Origin: Kuschelorhynchus macadamiae
Lineage: Eukaryota; Arthropoda; Insecta; Coleoptera; Curculionidae
Length of the DNA: 64,000 nt
Assembly (NCBI GenBank): GCA_030620095.1
Contig: JAUTXW010001353.1
Coordinates: 124,001 to 188,000 of the forward strand
Direction of reading: 5' to 3'
Shown piece after piece: positions 1 to 9,445 of this stretch; position 1 is the stretch's first letter, and each line of letters opens with the position of its first letter. The notes beneath the pieces are model-generated. The model saw only the letters and a program-made list of their open reading frames with translations, did not search any database and was not told the origin of the DNA. The position numbers and the translations under genes are program-made.

Positions 1-2
1 TT

Positions 3-686
3 TGCAACGGAAAGAGAACGTTGGGATATTGGTCAGATAAAGAACAGGTAGAGCACATAAATTATTTAGAGCTTTTGGCATTGTATTTTGGATTAAAGTG
101 TTTTGTTTCAAAATTATCAAACTGCAATATTTTATGTCGTGTTGACAACACTACAGCTGTAGCCTGTATAAATAAGAAAGGGAGTGTTAGATTTAATAAA
201 TTAAATGAAATAACAAGAAAAATTTGGATGTTTTGTGAAAGTAGAAATGTTTTAATTTTTGCTAGCTACATAAATACAAAGCATAATATAGAAGCCGATA
301 GGGCCTCTCGTCAGGTGCACAAGGAGACGGAATGGTCTTTATCAGATAAAGCCTTTCAAAACATTGTGAATTGTTTTGGACAACCAGATATTGATATATT
401 TGCTAGTAGGTTGAATAGAAAGTGTCCTATGTTTATATCATGGTTGCGAGACCCAGAGGCACATAAAGTAGATGCCTTTATACTGGATTGGAGCAAACTA
501 AATTTTTATGCGTTCCCACCCTTTTGTATGATTTTAAAGGTGCTTCAAAAGATAATTGAAGATCGAGCGGAAGGGATAGTAGTTGTTCCTCTCTGGGTCT
601 CACAACCATGGTATCCTATTTTTAAGTCAATACTAGTTGGTGAACCATTAATCTTTAATCCTAAAAAATTTTTTACTTACCTTTAA
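3..686 (+). pseudogene. DIRS-type RT/RNase H C-terminal part
   Basis: The frame is open from the window edge to a stop at 686. It starts in the RNase H domain: a GYWSDKEQ stretch, then INYLELLALYFGL, a VDNTTAVACINKKG segment and NIEADRASR, the usual order of acidic RNase H motifs in DIRS elements. The C-terminal half (DIDIFASRLNRKC, then DPEAHKVDAFILDW and FYAFPPF) matches the conserved region that follows RNase H in DIRS proteins. No in-frame stop is seen, so this part could be an intact C-terminus. It is called a pseudogene because the neighbouring recombinase is incomplete. The initiation codon is off the window. The likely role is reverse transcription with template RNA degradation. Confidence 0.8.
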
Positions 687-704
687 TAGGTTACCACACC
701 CCCT

Positions 705-1100
705 TTGGCAGAACCTTACCCTGGTGGCGGGGAGACTATCAGGAGGGCGCTATTGTTAGGAAAGGTGCCTAGAGATTCTTTAGATATACGTTTAAGCTCA
801 ATTACACCCGCAACATTAAAGCAATATAATGCTGCCTTAAAGTTATGGTGGGAGTTTAGTATAGCAAATAATTTAAATCCCTTTAAAGTTGAAGTTCCAA
901 CTGTCCTAGAGTTTTTAACCACATATTTTAAGAGAAGGGCTTCATATGGAACTCTTAATAATTACAGATCTGCAATTGCACAAATAGCAGGGCCGGACTT
1001 GGGGCAAGATTTTAGGTTAAAAAGGTTTTTTAAGGGAGTTTTTGGGAAAAGACCTTTGATATCCAATCAAGAGTTTGCCCAAACAATTCTTAGTTTGTAA
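705..1100 (+). pseudogene. DIRS tyrosine recombinase, N-terminal fragment
   Basis: About 131 codons begin 19 bases after the RNase H stop, in a different frame. The protein contains an all-helical core-binding (SAM-like) segment: ATLKQYNAALKLWWEFS, then VLEFLTTYFKR and TLNNYRSAIAQIAG, followed by FFKGVFGKRPL. This is the N-terminal DNA-binding part of DIRS recombinases. The catalytic half with the R, HxxR and Y residues is missing, because the frame stops at 1100 and only AT-rich sequence follows. It therefore cannot be an active recombinase as it stands. The identity as a YR N-domain is firm; whether the C-terminus was deleted or displaced is unknown. Confidence 0.75.
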
Positions 1101-1482
1101 ATTAAAATAATAATTAACATAAATAATAATTTGTTCGTTGGAAAGATGTTTGTTATTTGGTTTGTCTTGTTTTTTACCAAAACCTTTATATTATATGTTA
1201 TGATATTAATTTTTATGTTTTCCTTGTTGTTGTAAGATTAGTGTGTTATAAACTGTTGTGATAAATTACATATTTATTACATTATTATGCTTACATACCC
1301 ATAAGAAAAATTTTCTTTTTTTTTAGACTGTTGATTTGCATATGTTTTGTTTTATGTTCCTTAATGTTGCATATTAACTTAAAAAAAATAAATATATATA
1401 TATATTTTTTTTGAAGTAATTAGTTGTTGCAACTTCTTTAAACATATACATATGTCTTTATTTATGAGACCAGGCCGAATAT
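1101..1482. other. AT-rich stretch, no gene seen
   Basis: This stretch is homopolymer-rich, with a short TA run near 1392-1405. I see no coding similarity on either strand. It may include the 3' non-coding end of the DIRS element. Confidence 0.5.
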
Positions 1483-1811
1483 AATCATAAGATCAAACGA
1501 ACTTACCAAGTGATGTTCGATCTGATTATATGAAGGCCTCGTCGAAATAAATAAAGTCCCAACCCAACCCAATTTTTTATATTTAAAAAAAAAAAAACCC
1601 AAATTGTGTTGCAACAACGACTTTAAACTAGACTGAATACTATCGGCAGAGTTAGGCAAGGGTACGAAGGGATTCTTTTTTGCTTAGCTTTCAAGATTGT
1701 GGACGTATTGGCTAGAGGCGGAGGTACTACATATGTCTTTATTTATTTCGACGAGGCCTTCATATAATCAAGATCGAACATCACTTGGTAAGTTCGTTTG
1801 ATCTTATGATT
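1483..1811. repeat. Near-perfect inverted repeat, arms about 75 bp
   Basis: The arm at 1483-1556 is the reverse complement of 1738-1811 apart from a single-base indel. The spacer is about 180 bp. The arms contain CATCACTTGGTAAGTTCG, which includes a splice-donor-like GTAAGT. The right arm runs straight into the mariner-like transposase start at about 1785. Near-identity of the arms implies that the inversion is recent or that the arms are conserved by gene conversion. It may be the duplicated 5' end of the adjacent transposon. Confidence 0.85.
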
Positions 1812-3045
1812 TTACGTCATAATTTAAAAAAAATATATTACTCGAACAATCCAAATACTGCTATAGTTCAAAGGCGATATAATCAGTCACGTCCTGGCGG
1901 AAAAGTTCCTAATAGAAATGCAATTAAAAACATTGTTAGACTGTTTGGAAAGACCAAGTCAGTTAAAAGGAGACCCTAGAGAGGTAGAAGACATGAAAGT
2001 TTAGAATTGAATTTATTACTTAATTTTGAAGCCATGTTATTTAATTAATATTATTTAAACTTAAACACTAACACGCGTATTCACGAAAGAGGTTTAAATT
2101 TAGACTAGGTCTAACTTGACAGTTATAAGTTTAAGATGACATTTTTCACAATTGAACAAATAATTTTTCTAAATGTCACAATATCAAAATGGTAGTGACA
2201 TAAGCGAAACATAACTGGCGAACTAAGAGTTTTAAGTACCATGGCAACTAGACCCCATCAAACACTTAAATCTTTTTAGTGAATACGGGGTTATATGTTT
2301 TTTTTTATTGTAGAAAATCTAGAAGAGTCTGCAAAAAATGTTTCAAGAACAATAAATAAATCCGCCTACAAAACCAAAACTGTTTTAAAATTTCATCATC
2401 GTTATAGATATTTACCCGTCCAGGATTTGACAGAGGATCAAAAGTTGCAAAGAGTATATTTTTGTCAAGAAATGTTGCAGTTTTTAAACGAAGGCAAACA
2501 TTATAAATCGTATTATTTTTACGGAAACATTATTGGGTTACCGCTAATCTGAGACAAATTTAAACAAACAAAACGCAGGGACGCCAGGCCGGCCGTCCAT
2601 GTGTGGTGCGTCGTTTTAAAAAACCTTATAATAGGATCAATATTCTTTCATCTGAATCTAAATGGGGCAATATATCGGCATTTTTTACAAAACGAAAATC
2701 TTGTTTGGCAGCAAGCCCCCTCATAACATTCAAGAACTAATTTTTTGAATGAAATATATAACTTTTGTATCGTAAGATATTGAACTGTTAGGTGGCCCGC
2801 AAACAGTCCCGATTTAACACTCCTGGATACATTTTTGTGGCGATACTTAAAGAATAAGTTCTATTACAATAATACACATAACATCGAAACGATACAAAAT
2901 AGGATAATAGAAGAAATACACATATTAAATACCAAAAAGCAGATTTCTATTTTTAATTAAATAAGTAGCAAATTTGTGGGTAACGTGAATCAATGTATTC
3001 AACAACAGGTGGACACGTGCAACAGTTATAAACGTATAACGATTT
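1785..3045 (+). pseudogene. Mariner-like DDE transposase relic with DUF4817-type HTH
   Basis: At 1840-1975 the translation contains NPNTAIVQRRYNQ, then GGKVPNRNAIKNIVRLFG and KTKSVKRRP, the helix-turn-helix type (DUF4817) at the start of an insect mariner/Tc-like transposase family. After a 212-bp MITE, homology resumes at 2295: LPVQDLTEDQKLQRVYFCQEML, then in another frame VWCVVLKNLIIGSIFF, LVWQQAPS and, at about 2795-2900, ANSPDLTLLDTFLWRYLKNK. The last segment is the conserved end of the DDE_3 catalytic core. Several stops and frame changes break the gene. The protein would bind transposon ends and cut and paste DNA. A further C-terminal piece (VNQCIQQQVDTC) ends near 3045. Assignment to the family is confident; the subfamily is not. 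Confidence 0.75.
2076..2287. mobile_element. MITE, about 212 bp, inside the mariner relic
   Basis: The left end CGTATTCACGAAAGAGGTTT and the reverse complement of the right end, CGTATTCACTAAAAAGATTT, form terminal inverted repeats of about 25 bp with a few mismatches. It has no coding capacity. It lies between the helix-turn-helix part and the catalytic part of the transposase relic at 1785-3045, so it inserted after that gene. Internal sequence (GGTTTAAATTT, AACTTGACAGTT, TTTAAGATGACAT) recurs at 52660-52728. Confidence 0.7.
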
Positions 3046-3289
3046 TGAAGTTACTTTTGATTTTGTATGTAGATTTTTTCCCTTTTTTTAACATAGGTAT
3101 ATTAAAGTTCTTACTCCCTAACATTCATTTCACAAAAAAAATGTCAATAAAAATGTCAAAATAAAGCACTTCAGTAAAAGCTATCCTGTAATTCCATAAA
3201 ATCTTGTCGTATTCCTGAAACGGTTAAAGCGAATGCTATCATATCATATTGCTGAAAACTGCAAGAAAAAGATCTTTTCAAATACCTAA

Positions 3290-3480
3290 TAAGATACAGT
3301 GAGTCCCATTAAAAAAATATAAGTTGTGTAGTTTTTGCAGATTGTCGATATTCTTTTGTTTCTCATCTCAGCATCACGCATCAAGATCTACAACTTTTAT
3401 ATTTACACTTTTTTTGTATCTCAAAAAATAAAGTAAGAAAATGCATGTCAAAATATAAAAGATTACCCTGTACAGCGTAA
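3290..3480 (+). repeat. Probable 3' non-coding end of the mariner-like element
   Basis: The segment contains GTCCCATTAAAAA near its start and TTTTTGTATCTCAAAAAATAA followed by AATATAAAAGATTACCCTGTA at its end. A similar series (GCATTAAAAAT, TTTTGTATCTCTTAAAATTAA, ACAAAATCACCCTGTA) occurs at 40350-40535, also downstream of a transposase relic of the same kind. The shared order suggests homologous 3' ends. Exact termini were not resolved. Confidence 0.45.
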
Positions 3481-4017
3481 TTAAGACATTTTTGAACAGG
3501 CGTTATATTTCTGTTATTCGTAGAGATAAGAAAAAAACATAAATTCTGAAAATTTTCTGATTTTTCTAAAAATTTTTATATGTCTTCTTAAATACCTCGA
3601 AAAATTAATACAAAAATCGTTTAATGCAACACCTTGTGTTTTATGACATTTTTGAAATCTATGCAGAATTCTAGGCTAATTTGATATAACGTACCCTATT
3701 TTCAGTTGTTTTCGAGTTTGAAACTTGAAAATAATTGACAACTTTCAACTTTTCAATCAATTGCGCATCCGTTTCTTAGGTTCCTATGATTTTGTTTATT
3801 TGGCTTTTAAATTTTAAGGTCGAACCATTTCGCGCTTACAGCAAAAGGTCTGAAATTGTCAATTTTCATATGTAAATAATTCGAAAGCAATTGAAGATGG
3901 GCTCAGGGCATTCATATTGGTCTAGAATTTTACATCGACTCAAAAATTTAATAAACTACAGAGTGTTGCATTTAAATTAACGATTATTTCATTAAAATTT
4001 TTCAAATAAAATGTTGA

Positions 4018-4021
<4 letters not shown>
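3481..4021. other. No gene seen
   Basis: AT-rich sequence with no coding similarity on either strand and no obvious repeat structure. Confidence 0.4.

Positions 4022-4105
<84 letters not shown>
4022..4105. repeat. (TA)n microsatellite
   Basis: An almost pure TA dinucleotide run of about 84 bp. A second TA-rich run follows 66 bp later. Confidence 0.97.
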
Positions 4106-4111
<6 letters not shown>

Positions 4112-4170
4112 AAAAATATATACACACATGTAAAATCATTATATGCATTGAAACGTTAAATGGCTGAAAT

Positions 4171-4180
4171 AATATATATA

Positions 4181-4226
<46 letters not shown>
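4171..4226. repeat. (TA)n microsatellite, imperfect
   Basis: A TA dinucleotide run with one C interruption near 4182 and a few substitutions at the 3' end. Confidence 0.95.
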
Positions 4227-4230
<4 letters not shown>

Positions 4231-4334
4231 CCATATATTTATTTACACTGTTCTTAAACCTTACTTTATACTAAAAGTTTTTATTTCTCTTGGGTATAGG
4301 TTTAATTAATGAAACTTTTTTCTGCAACTAGCTT

Positions 4335-4367
4335 GACGTTTCGCTTCTTGTTTGAAGCATTTTCAAG
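4335..4367 (-). other. Hammerhead-like core, degenerate
   Basis: Read on the minus strand: CTTGAAAA, then TGCTTC, loop AAACAA, GAAGC, then GAAACGTC. The order of a TGAAxA box, a perfect 5-bp stem and GAAAC resembles the hammerhead core, in which CTGAxGA and GAAA flank stem II, but the first box is off consensus. Hammerhead motifs are known in Penelope-like elements. No PLE coding sequence is adjacent, so this may be a lone terminal fragment. Confidence 0.35.
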
Positions 4368-4984
4368 AGCATTTTATTGCATGTCTAAAAAATATACATA
4401 ATACATGGATTAGTACTTTTCAACAAACATACGCAAATATTTAACATGTGCTATACGTAACAAAACAAACATTCATAATACTTAACTATTGAACAATTAA
4501 TTAATTAAAATATTTTTGTACTCACAACATTTAATAAAACAACTATAGCGTAAATTATTAAAATAAATTTTATATATACCTTACCTTGGAAACGACAATA
4601 TTATTAATAGTAATAATTTTGATATTCTGAAAGTTCTAACCGATGGGTGATATCTATATAAATTCCGTAATTATAAAAACCATTATCTTGATTTTTATTT
4701 TAGTAAAAACCTATGTATTTTGGTATACAGTGGATGGCTGAAAACATGTATAATTATTTATTTACAGGTGTTATTTAAATTGAATTTTAGTGTTTTGAGA
4801 ATCATTATATATTATTTTAGGTTATTTTTTTATTATTAAATTTAATTGTTATTTGATTAGGTTGTGATAAATTTGACCTAGATTTTGTATGTCCTTTTTG
4901 TCATTTACTGCATTCTGATCTTTCTTTATATGAATCATTTCTTTAATTGCCAATTAATGATAATTGCTGTCTCGACTTAAAATT

Positions 4985-5762
4985 TTTGTTTATTCAGAAA
5001 TATTTCCATTCTCAGACAATGTTTTTAATATATTACAAACTAAAACAAATGATATTGCTTTTTGCCTAAAAAAACTGGAGGATTTTAAGTGCATGTTAAG
5101 CCAAAAAAATGTAAAGCCACAAGCCAAGTGTCTTTGAACAGATAAGGTGGGAGATGTTTAAACATCATACAGACGCCTCTTTTATGAAATAATCGATCAA
5201 ATTCAGCAACAAATAAACTATAGATTTAACGGTTTAAATGATTTTAAATTCCTCGAGCTCTGCAATTTTGATGCATTTAAAGGAAAAACTTTTCCAGAAG
5301 ATGCGTTTCTTCTTCATTATGGCCAGTTCTTCAACCGAGTGTTACTGCGATCTGAACTAAAAGTGATTTACGAAACTGATGATATTAGCGTAAAAAATAA
5401 CGCTAAGGAACTAATGCAATTTTTAAAAGGCAAGGAGCTGGAAGATGCCTACACCGAAGTGTCGAAATTGTGTGAATTAGTATTGATAATATCTGCCACA
5501 AGTTCATGAGTAAAACGCAATTTTTCAACACTTAATCGTATAAAAAATTTCGTGAGAAATTCAACGGGGCAGAAGAGACTTTCCCATACATAGCTGTTGT
5601 CCATTGAAAATAAACTTCTCCAAAATATGTCGAAGCATCGACGTTTTTATGATGACGTCATTGACGAATTTGCAAAAAATGATGGAAGAATCGAATTACG
5701 TTACAAATAGGTAAGTTTCTAAAAATTGTTTCTTTTTCTTAAAATTTCACCGCACGCCCCTG
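4985..5762 (+). pseudogene. hAT transposase (DUF4371 type), 3' part
   Basis: This is a diverged second copy of the hAT element at 44301-46921 (opposite strand). Reading frames match the C-terminal half of that transposase: EIFPFSD, TKTNDIAFCLKK, then LFYEIIDQI, FNGLNDFKFLELCNFDAF, and the dimerisation region (ELVLIISATSS, RNFSTLNRIKNFVRNSTGQ, LLSIENKLLQNM). At least two stops and one internal deletion disable it. The 3' terminus, ending CGCACGCCCCTG at 5762, matches the terminal inverted repeat of the other copy. The 5' end is missing, so this is a truncated relic. The C-terminal segment is the usual hAT dimerisation domain. Confidence 0.85.
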
Positions 5763-7091
5763 GTGGAATTTGTTACTGCTGATTGTGATTCCTCAACGGG
5801 TCGCTCTTATGAAAAGGTGTTCAGCGCGCTACGTTTTAAGGTCATTATTATATTTTGAGTACATAAGGCACTAGTTTTGATAGAAAATAATAGTATAATT
5901 AATTGAATTTATATAAAACTTACTACATTTTTATAATAAAAATGTAGATTATAAGATGCTTAATATTTTACAAATATTTTTATTTTAAATAAATTCAAAA
6001 TTCAAATTCAAAACAAATTCCGTGCTTCTTTTATTTTAATTATTTATTAGATGGAAAGTATTAATCTATAAAAAAAACACATGGAACACATAAATGTGCA
6101 ACATTTTTTTTTCTAACAAAAAAATGGTTCTTTGACAATAAAATTCATGTCAATCGCGTTATTTTTTGTTCATTCTATATACTAGCTGCTTTCCCTACTA
6201 GAGCAAATATATATCCTTGTACAAATCTCACAGCAATTTTAAAAAATCGGCCCGTATAAACAGTTCCATTAAAATATTTTTTCCATGCACTAAATTTCTA
6301 GGCTTTTCATCTATACTTCAGATTATAGTTTTAATAGAATAAATTATATAAAAAGATTATGTAATCAATTAAAATAGAGTTAATCTTAAATATATTTGCA
6401 TTTAATTCTGGATTTTCGATGTCGCTTACAAACCCAAAATTATTTAATGCCAATTTGTAAAACAGCTGCAGCAGACCAGCAGAAAAAAACTGCGGTAAGC
6501 AATAAAAGAATATGCTCTCCAGTCTACACATGCAAACAGTATTATTCAAATTGGTCCAAATAAATATGCACATATTATAAAGATAACGTTGTTAGAAGTA
6601 TCTGTAATACAGAGTATGCATTTACATAGCAGCTGCGCCACATAAAGTTTGTGCGGTCTACCCTTTATTGCACACACTGGACGCATAATGTAAAATAGGA
6701 AAAGTTATATGCAAATTAAAAGAGTTTTTTTTCTTCCGATAATTGTTTCGACTCTGCGGGTTTTTAATTGCAGCTCTGCGGTTTTTCAACGGACACAATT
6801 TAATGTTTTTTTTTTGTTGTACTGTATGTAAATTTCCGGCAACTAAATTGGTAAATGTCAATAATTTTGCATTTTTGTTACATTTGTTTTAGAATCTGTT
6901 CATCACTCACTCTTGCATTATAGTACCAAATAAGCGCCATTCCAAAGTCTTTGACACTATAGGTATAAATGTGTAAATATACACATATATTTTGATTTTG
7001 GTGCAGCTACTATTCAATTGCTTAGTAGTAACTTGTGTAAAAGATATCAACGCAACGTCTGAAGTCTATATTCTTAGGCCTTTCATTTTCT

Positions 7092-7092
<1 letters not shown>
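5763..7092. other. No gene seen
   Basis: About 1.3 kb of AT-rich sequence with only short chance reading frames on either strand. No recognisable transposon motif was found. Confidence 0.45.

Positions 7093-7141
<49 letters not shown>
7093..7141. repeat. (TA)n microsatellite
   Basis: An almost uninterrupted TA dinucleotide run of about 48 bp. Confidence 0.97.
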
Positions 7142-7143
<2 letters not shown>

Positions 7144-7529
7144 CTTATTTTAGTAAAATTCTTCATCACTGATTTGTACACGATTACGTTGATGCTATGA
7201 CGCTTTATATTTTTTTCTACAGCCGCTAGCCGTGCGGAAATTGGTTTTCCCGCATTAGCGCTGAAAATTTCTTCTGCACGTAATTTTCAAAATTAATTTA
7301 TTATTTATTCATTACTCATTCATTACATTATTAATTAACCGTCTTTGATACATATCTCAGAGTGTGTAGCAGGCTTAAAGCATTGCGTATTGGTTAGCTA
7401 CCAGGTTTCCAGGTTACTGAGGACGCTTAAAGTCAATTGTTAGAAATTAACAAACTAACATTTCGACATATTTATTTCTCATTAATTGCTTTCATATGTG
7501 CGTATTTTCTGTAATTTTGCTTTATTACA

Positions 7530-8522
7530 ATGAATTTATGTGAATTTGACAATCTGGCCATGCCAGACGGGGTTCCAGAATATATTATGAACGCAGCAAA
7601 AGAAGTAGATTTGGATTTGCTTCTAGAAAAATCCATAATCAGATACATTCAGGAATACGAAAAGTTCATCAAATTGTACGCCAAGAAGAAAATCAAAAAA
7701 CATTAGTAAAGAAACATGTTGAAAATGTTTAAGTATTGCGCGTGAGAAACAGCTGGAGTCTGCAGGCATGAAGAATTAACTCATCTATTGTGTAAAAACG
7801 AAGTCGAAAAAGAATATCTGTTCCTGGTGAAAATACCACATAGCAAGGCTCACCAGAGTAGAAGCTTTATTACAACTGAAGAAAAAAATCTTAATTTAAT
7901 CAAGAAAATGTGTCTCTGCGTCCCAAAAGTACACTGCATCGAAGGTTTTTTGTCAATTTCCAAAAAGGTAAATGTACTACTCAAACTTGGCATTAATAGG
8001 TTTGGTAAGATGTCATCGAACGTGGCTGCTTTTTTGAGACTTCCAAATCCAGAGACCTTTACTGGACACTGTTATAGACGCTCTTCGGCTACTATATTGG
8101 CCGACGCTGGAGTGGATATTACTAATTTGAAACGTCTCTTGGGATGGCAATCGGAAAAAGTTGCAAAAACATATGTGGACGAATTAATGGAGAACATCGC
8201 CAACCAAATTCTATGTTCTACAGGAGAAAACTCCAAAAAAAATTCGCCTCCGCCTTCGCCCTTGCCTTCTATAAGTTTCGCGTACGAAATTGATAGTGTT
8301 GCTGACAACAATGGACCAGTGAATCAGCACCAATATGACAAATTAAGAAGAAAAAGTGTCAACATTATTGCCAGCACCAAAAAGGCTAACCATCAAAATG
8401 CTCCCAATTTAGTTAATAATGCCTATAATTGTCAATTTTCGTTTACATGCCAAAAATGTGGTATATTGATCTTAATTTATGTGTGTCAGTTTAATAATTA
8501 TTATGGTATTAGTGTGTTATGA
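7530..8522 (+). pseudogene. Crypton-like tyrosine recombinase, best-preserved copy
   Basis: A first 58-codon frame (7530-7706, start MNLCEFDNLAMPDG) contains DLLLEKSIIRYIQEYEKF, the N-terminal helix of the family. After a gap of about 50 bp the catalytic domain is open from roughly 7750 to 8522. It shows GVCRHEEL (catalytic Arg), VKIPHSKAHQSRSF, then TGHCYRRSSATILADAGVD (HxxR box), LKRLLGW (Trp at the His/Trp position) and KTYVDE (nucleophile Tyr). The C-terminal NNAYNCQF tail is also typical of these insect proteins. All catalytic positions are present, but the core-binding domain between the two frames is deleted, so the copy is inactive. Cryptons move as circular DNA using this enzyme. The family assignment is by motif, not by search. 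Confidence 0.8.
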
Positions 8523-8775
8523 CGAAAATAAGTCACGCGAGAAAAGTTTTTGCAGAGAGGCTGTAGTAGCATATAGTTTTATCTAACGACTGCAAATAAT
8601 ACATTTTAAAAAGTACGACGCAATAATTTATTTTTCTGAAAATATTGTAACCCCTACCTTAAAACGGTCAAAGCGTCATGACAATGATTTTTGATACCGA
8701 CCAGGTAGTTTTTATTTAGTTACCATAAATCCAAGCATTTGTTGAGCAATTTATTAAAATACATTTTGACATTTA

Positions 8776-9445
8776 TTGTTACATTGTACTGTAATCCGTG
8801 TGACAAAGCTTTCAACAATTTTTGCAAATACGGACAAAAACAGTGAACATTATGTTCATGACGATATTCTTACTGAAGCTGAGACAGCAGCGATGCAAAT
8901 ATTACCTGAAAAATCCCATACTTCCCACAATAAAGAATTCCAAGTTTTTAAAGAATGGACGCATTCAAGAAAAGTAAAAGGTATACATGAAAATGCCTTG
9001 CTGGCTTATTTTCTACACCTACATAAAAAATTTGCTCCTTCGTCCTTATGGCCTTCCATGCGTGGGTCTCTCTCTAAAAAATCGACGGTTCGAAATATGG
9101 CAAAACAGTAAGTTTTTTAAAGACCCAATCCCAAGGTTTCAAACCTAAAAAGTAACAAACTTCAAAGAACAAGATATTTTCCTTGAGGACGAATTTCCAG
9201 TGAACCCCGTTGATTTGGACAAAAAAATACATTTTCATTAAGATCAAAAAACACTATTTACGATTTTTCGTATTATAAAACTGGCAAATGCACAAATATA
9301 AATACTATGTCAAGAATACCCTGAAAAATTTCAGCGTACCTCAATTTAAAATATTCAGAGCTGTACATCGGGCACTCTGCTACCCTATTAGCTACTGCAG
9401 GATTTAATATGACTACACTTAAGAGGGCTGCCTAGAATACAATAA
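8776..9445 (+). pseudogene. Crypton-like tyrosine recombinase, second relic
   Basis: An open frame at 8776-9111 encodes the N-terminal part: AAMQILPEKSHTSHNKEFQVFKEW followed by NALLAYFLHLHKKFAPSSLWPSMRGSL, the core-binding domain of the same family as 7530-8522. After about 250 bp without homology, 9355-9445 encodes ELYIGHSATLLATAGFNMTTLKR, the HxxR-box region with the FRRSS part deleted. The catalytic Arg, the Trp/His and the Tyr segments are missing or unrecognisable. It lies head to tail 250 bp behind the first copy, but the two diverge too much for a recent duplication. Confidence 0.7.

Larger units (their letters stand above)
1..1100 (+). mobile_element. DIRS-type retroelement, 3' portion
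   Basis: Two adjacent reading frames in the order RNase H then tyrosine recombinase identify a DIRS-like tyrosine-recombinase retrotransposon. These elements copy through RNA and integrate with a YR enzyme instead of a DDE integrase. The 5' part (gag and the RT palm) lies outside the window. The recombinase stops after its N-terminal domain and the sequence becomes AT-rich, so the copy is truncated or rearranged at about 1.1 kb. No terminal repeat could be assigned. Confidence 0.8.

Noticed and set aside
4022..4226. Origin or functional AT-rich site
   Set aside because: Plain TA microsatellites with no additional structure; several similar runs occur elsewhere in the window.
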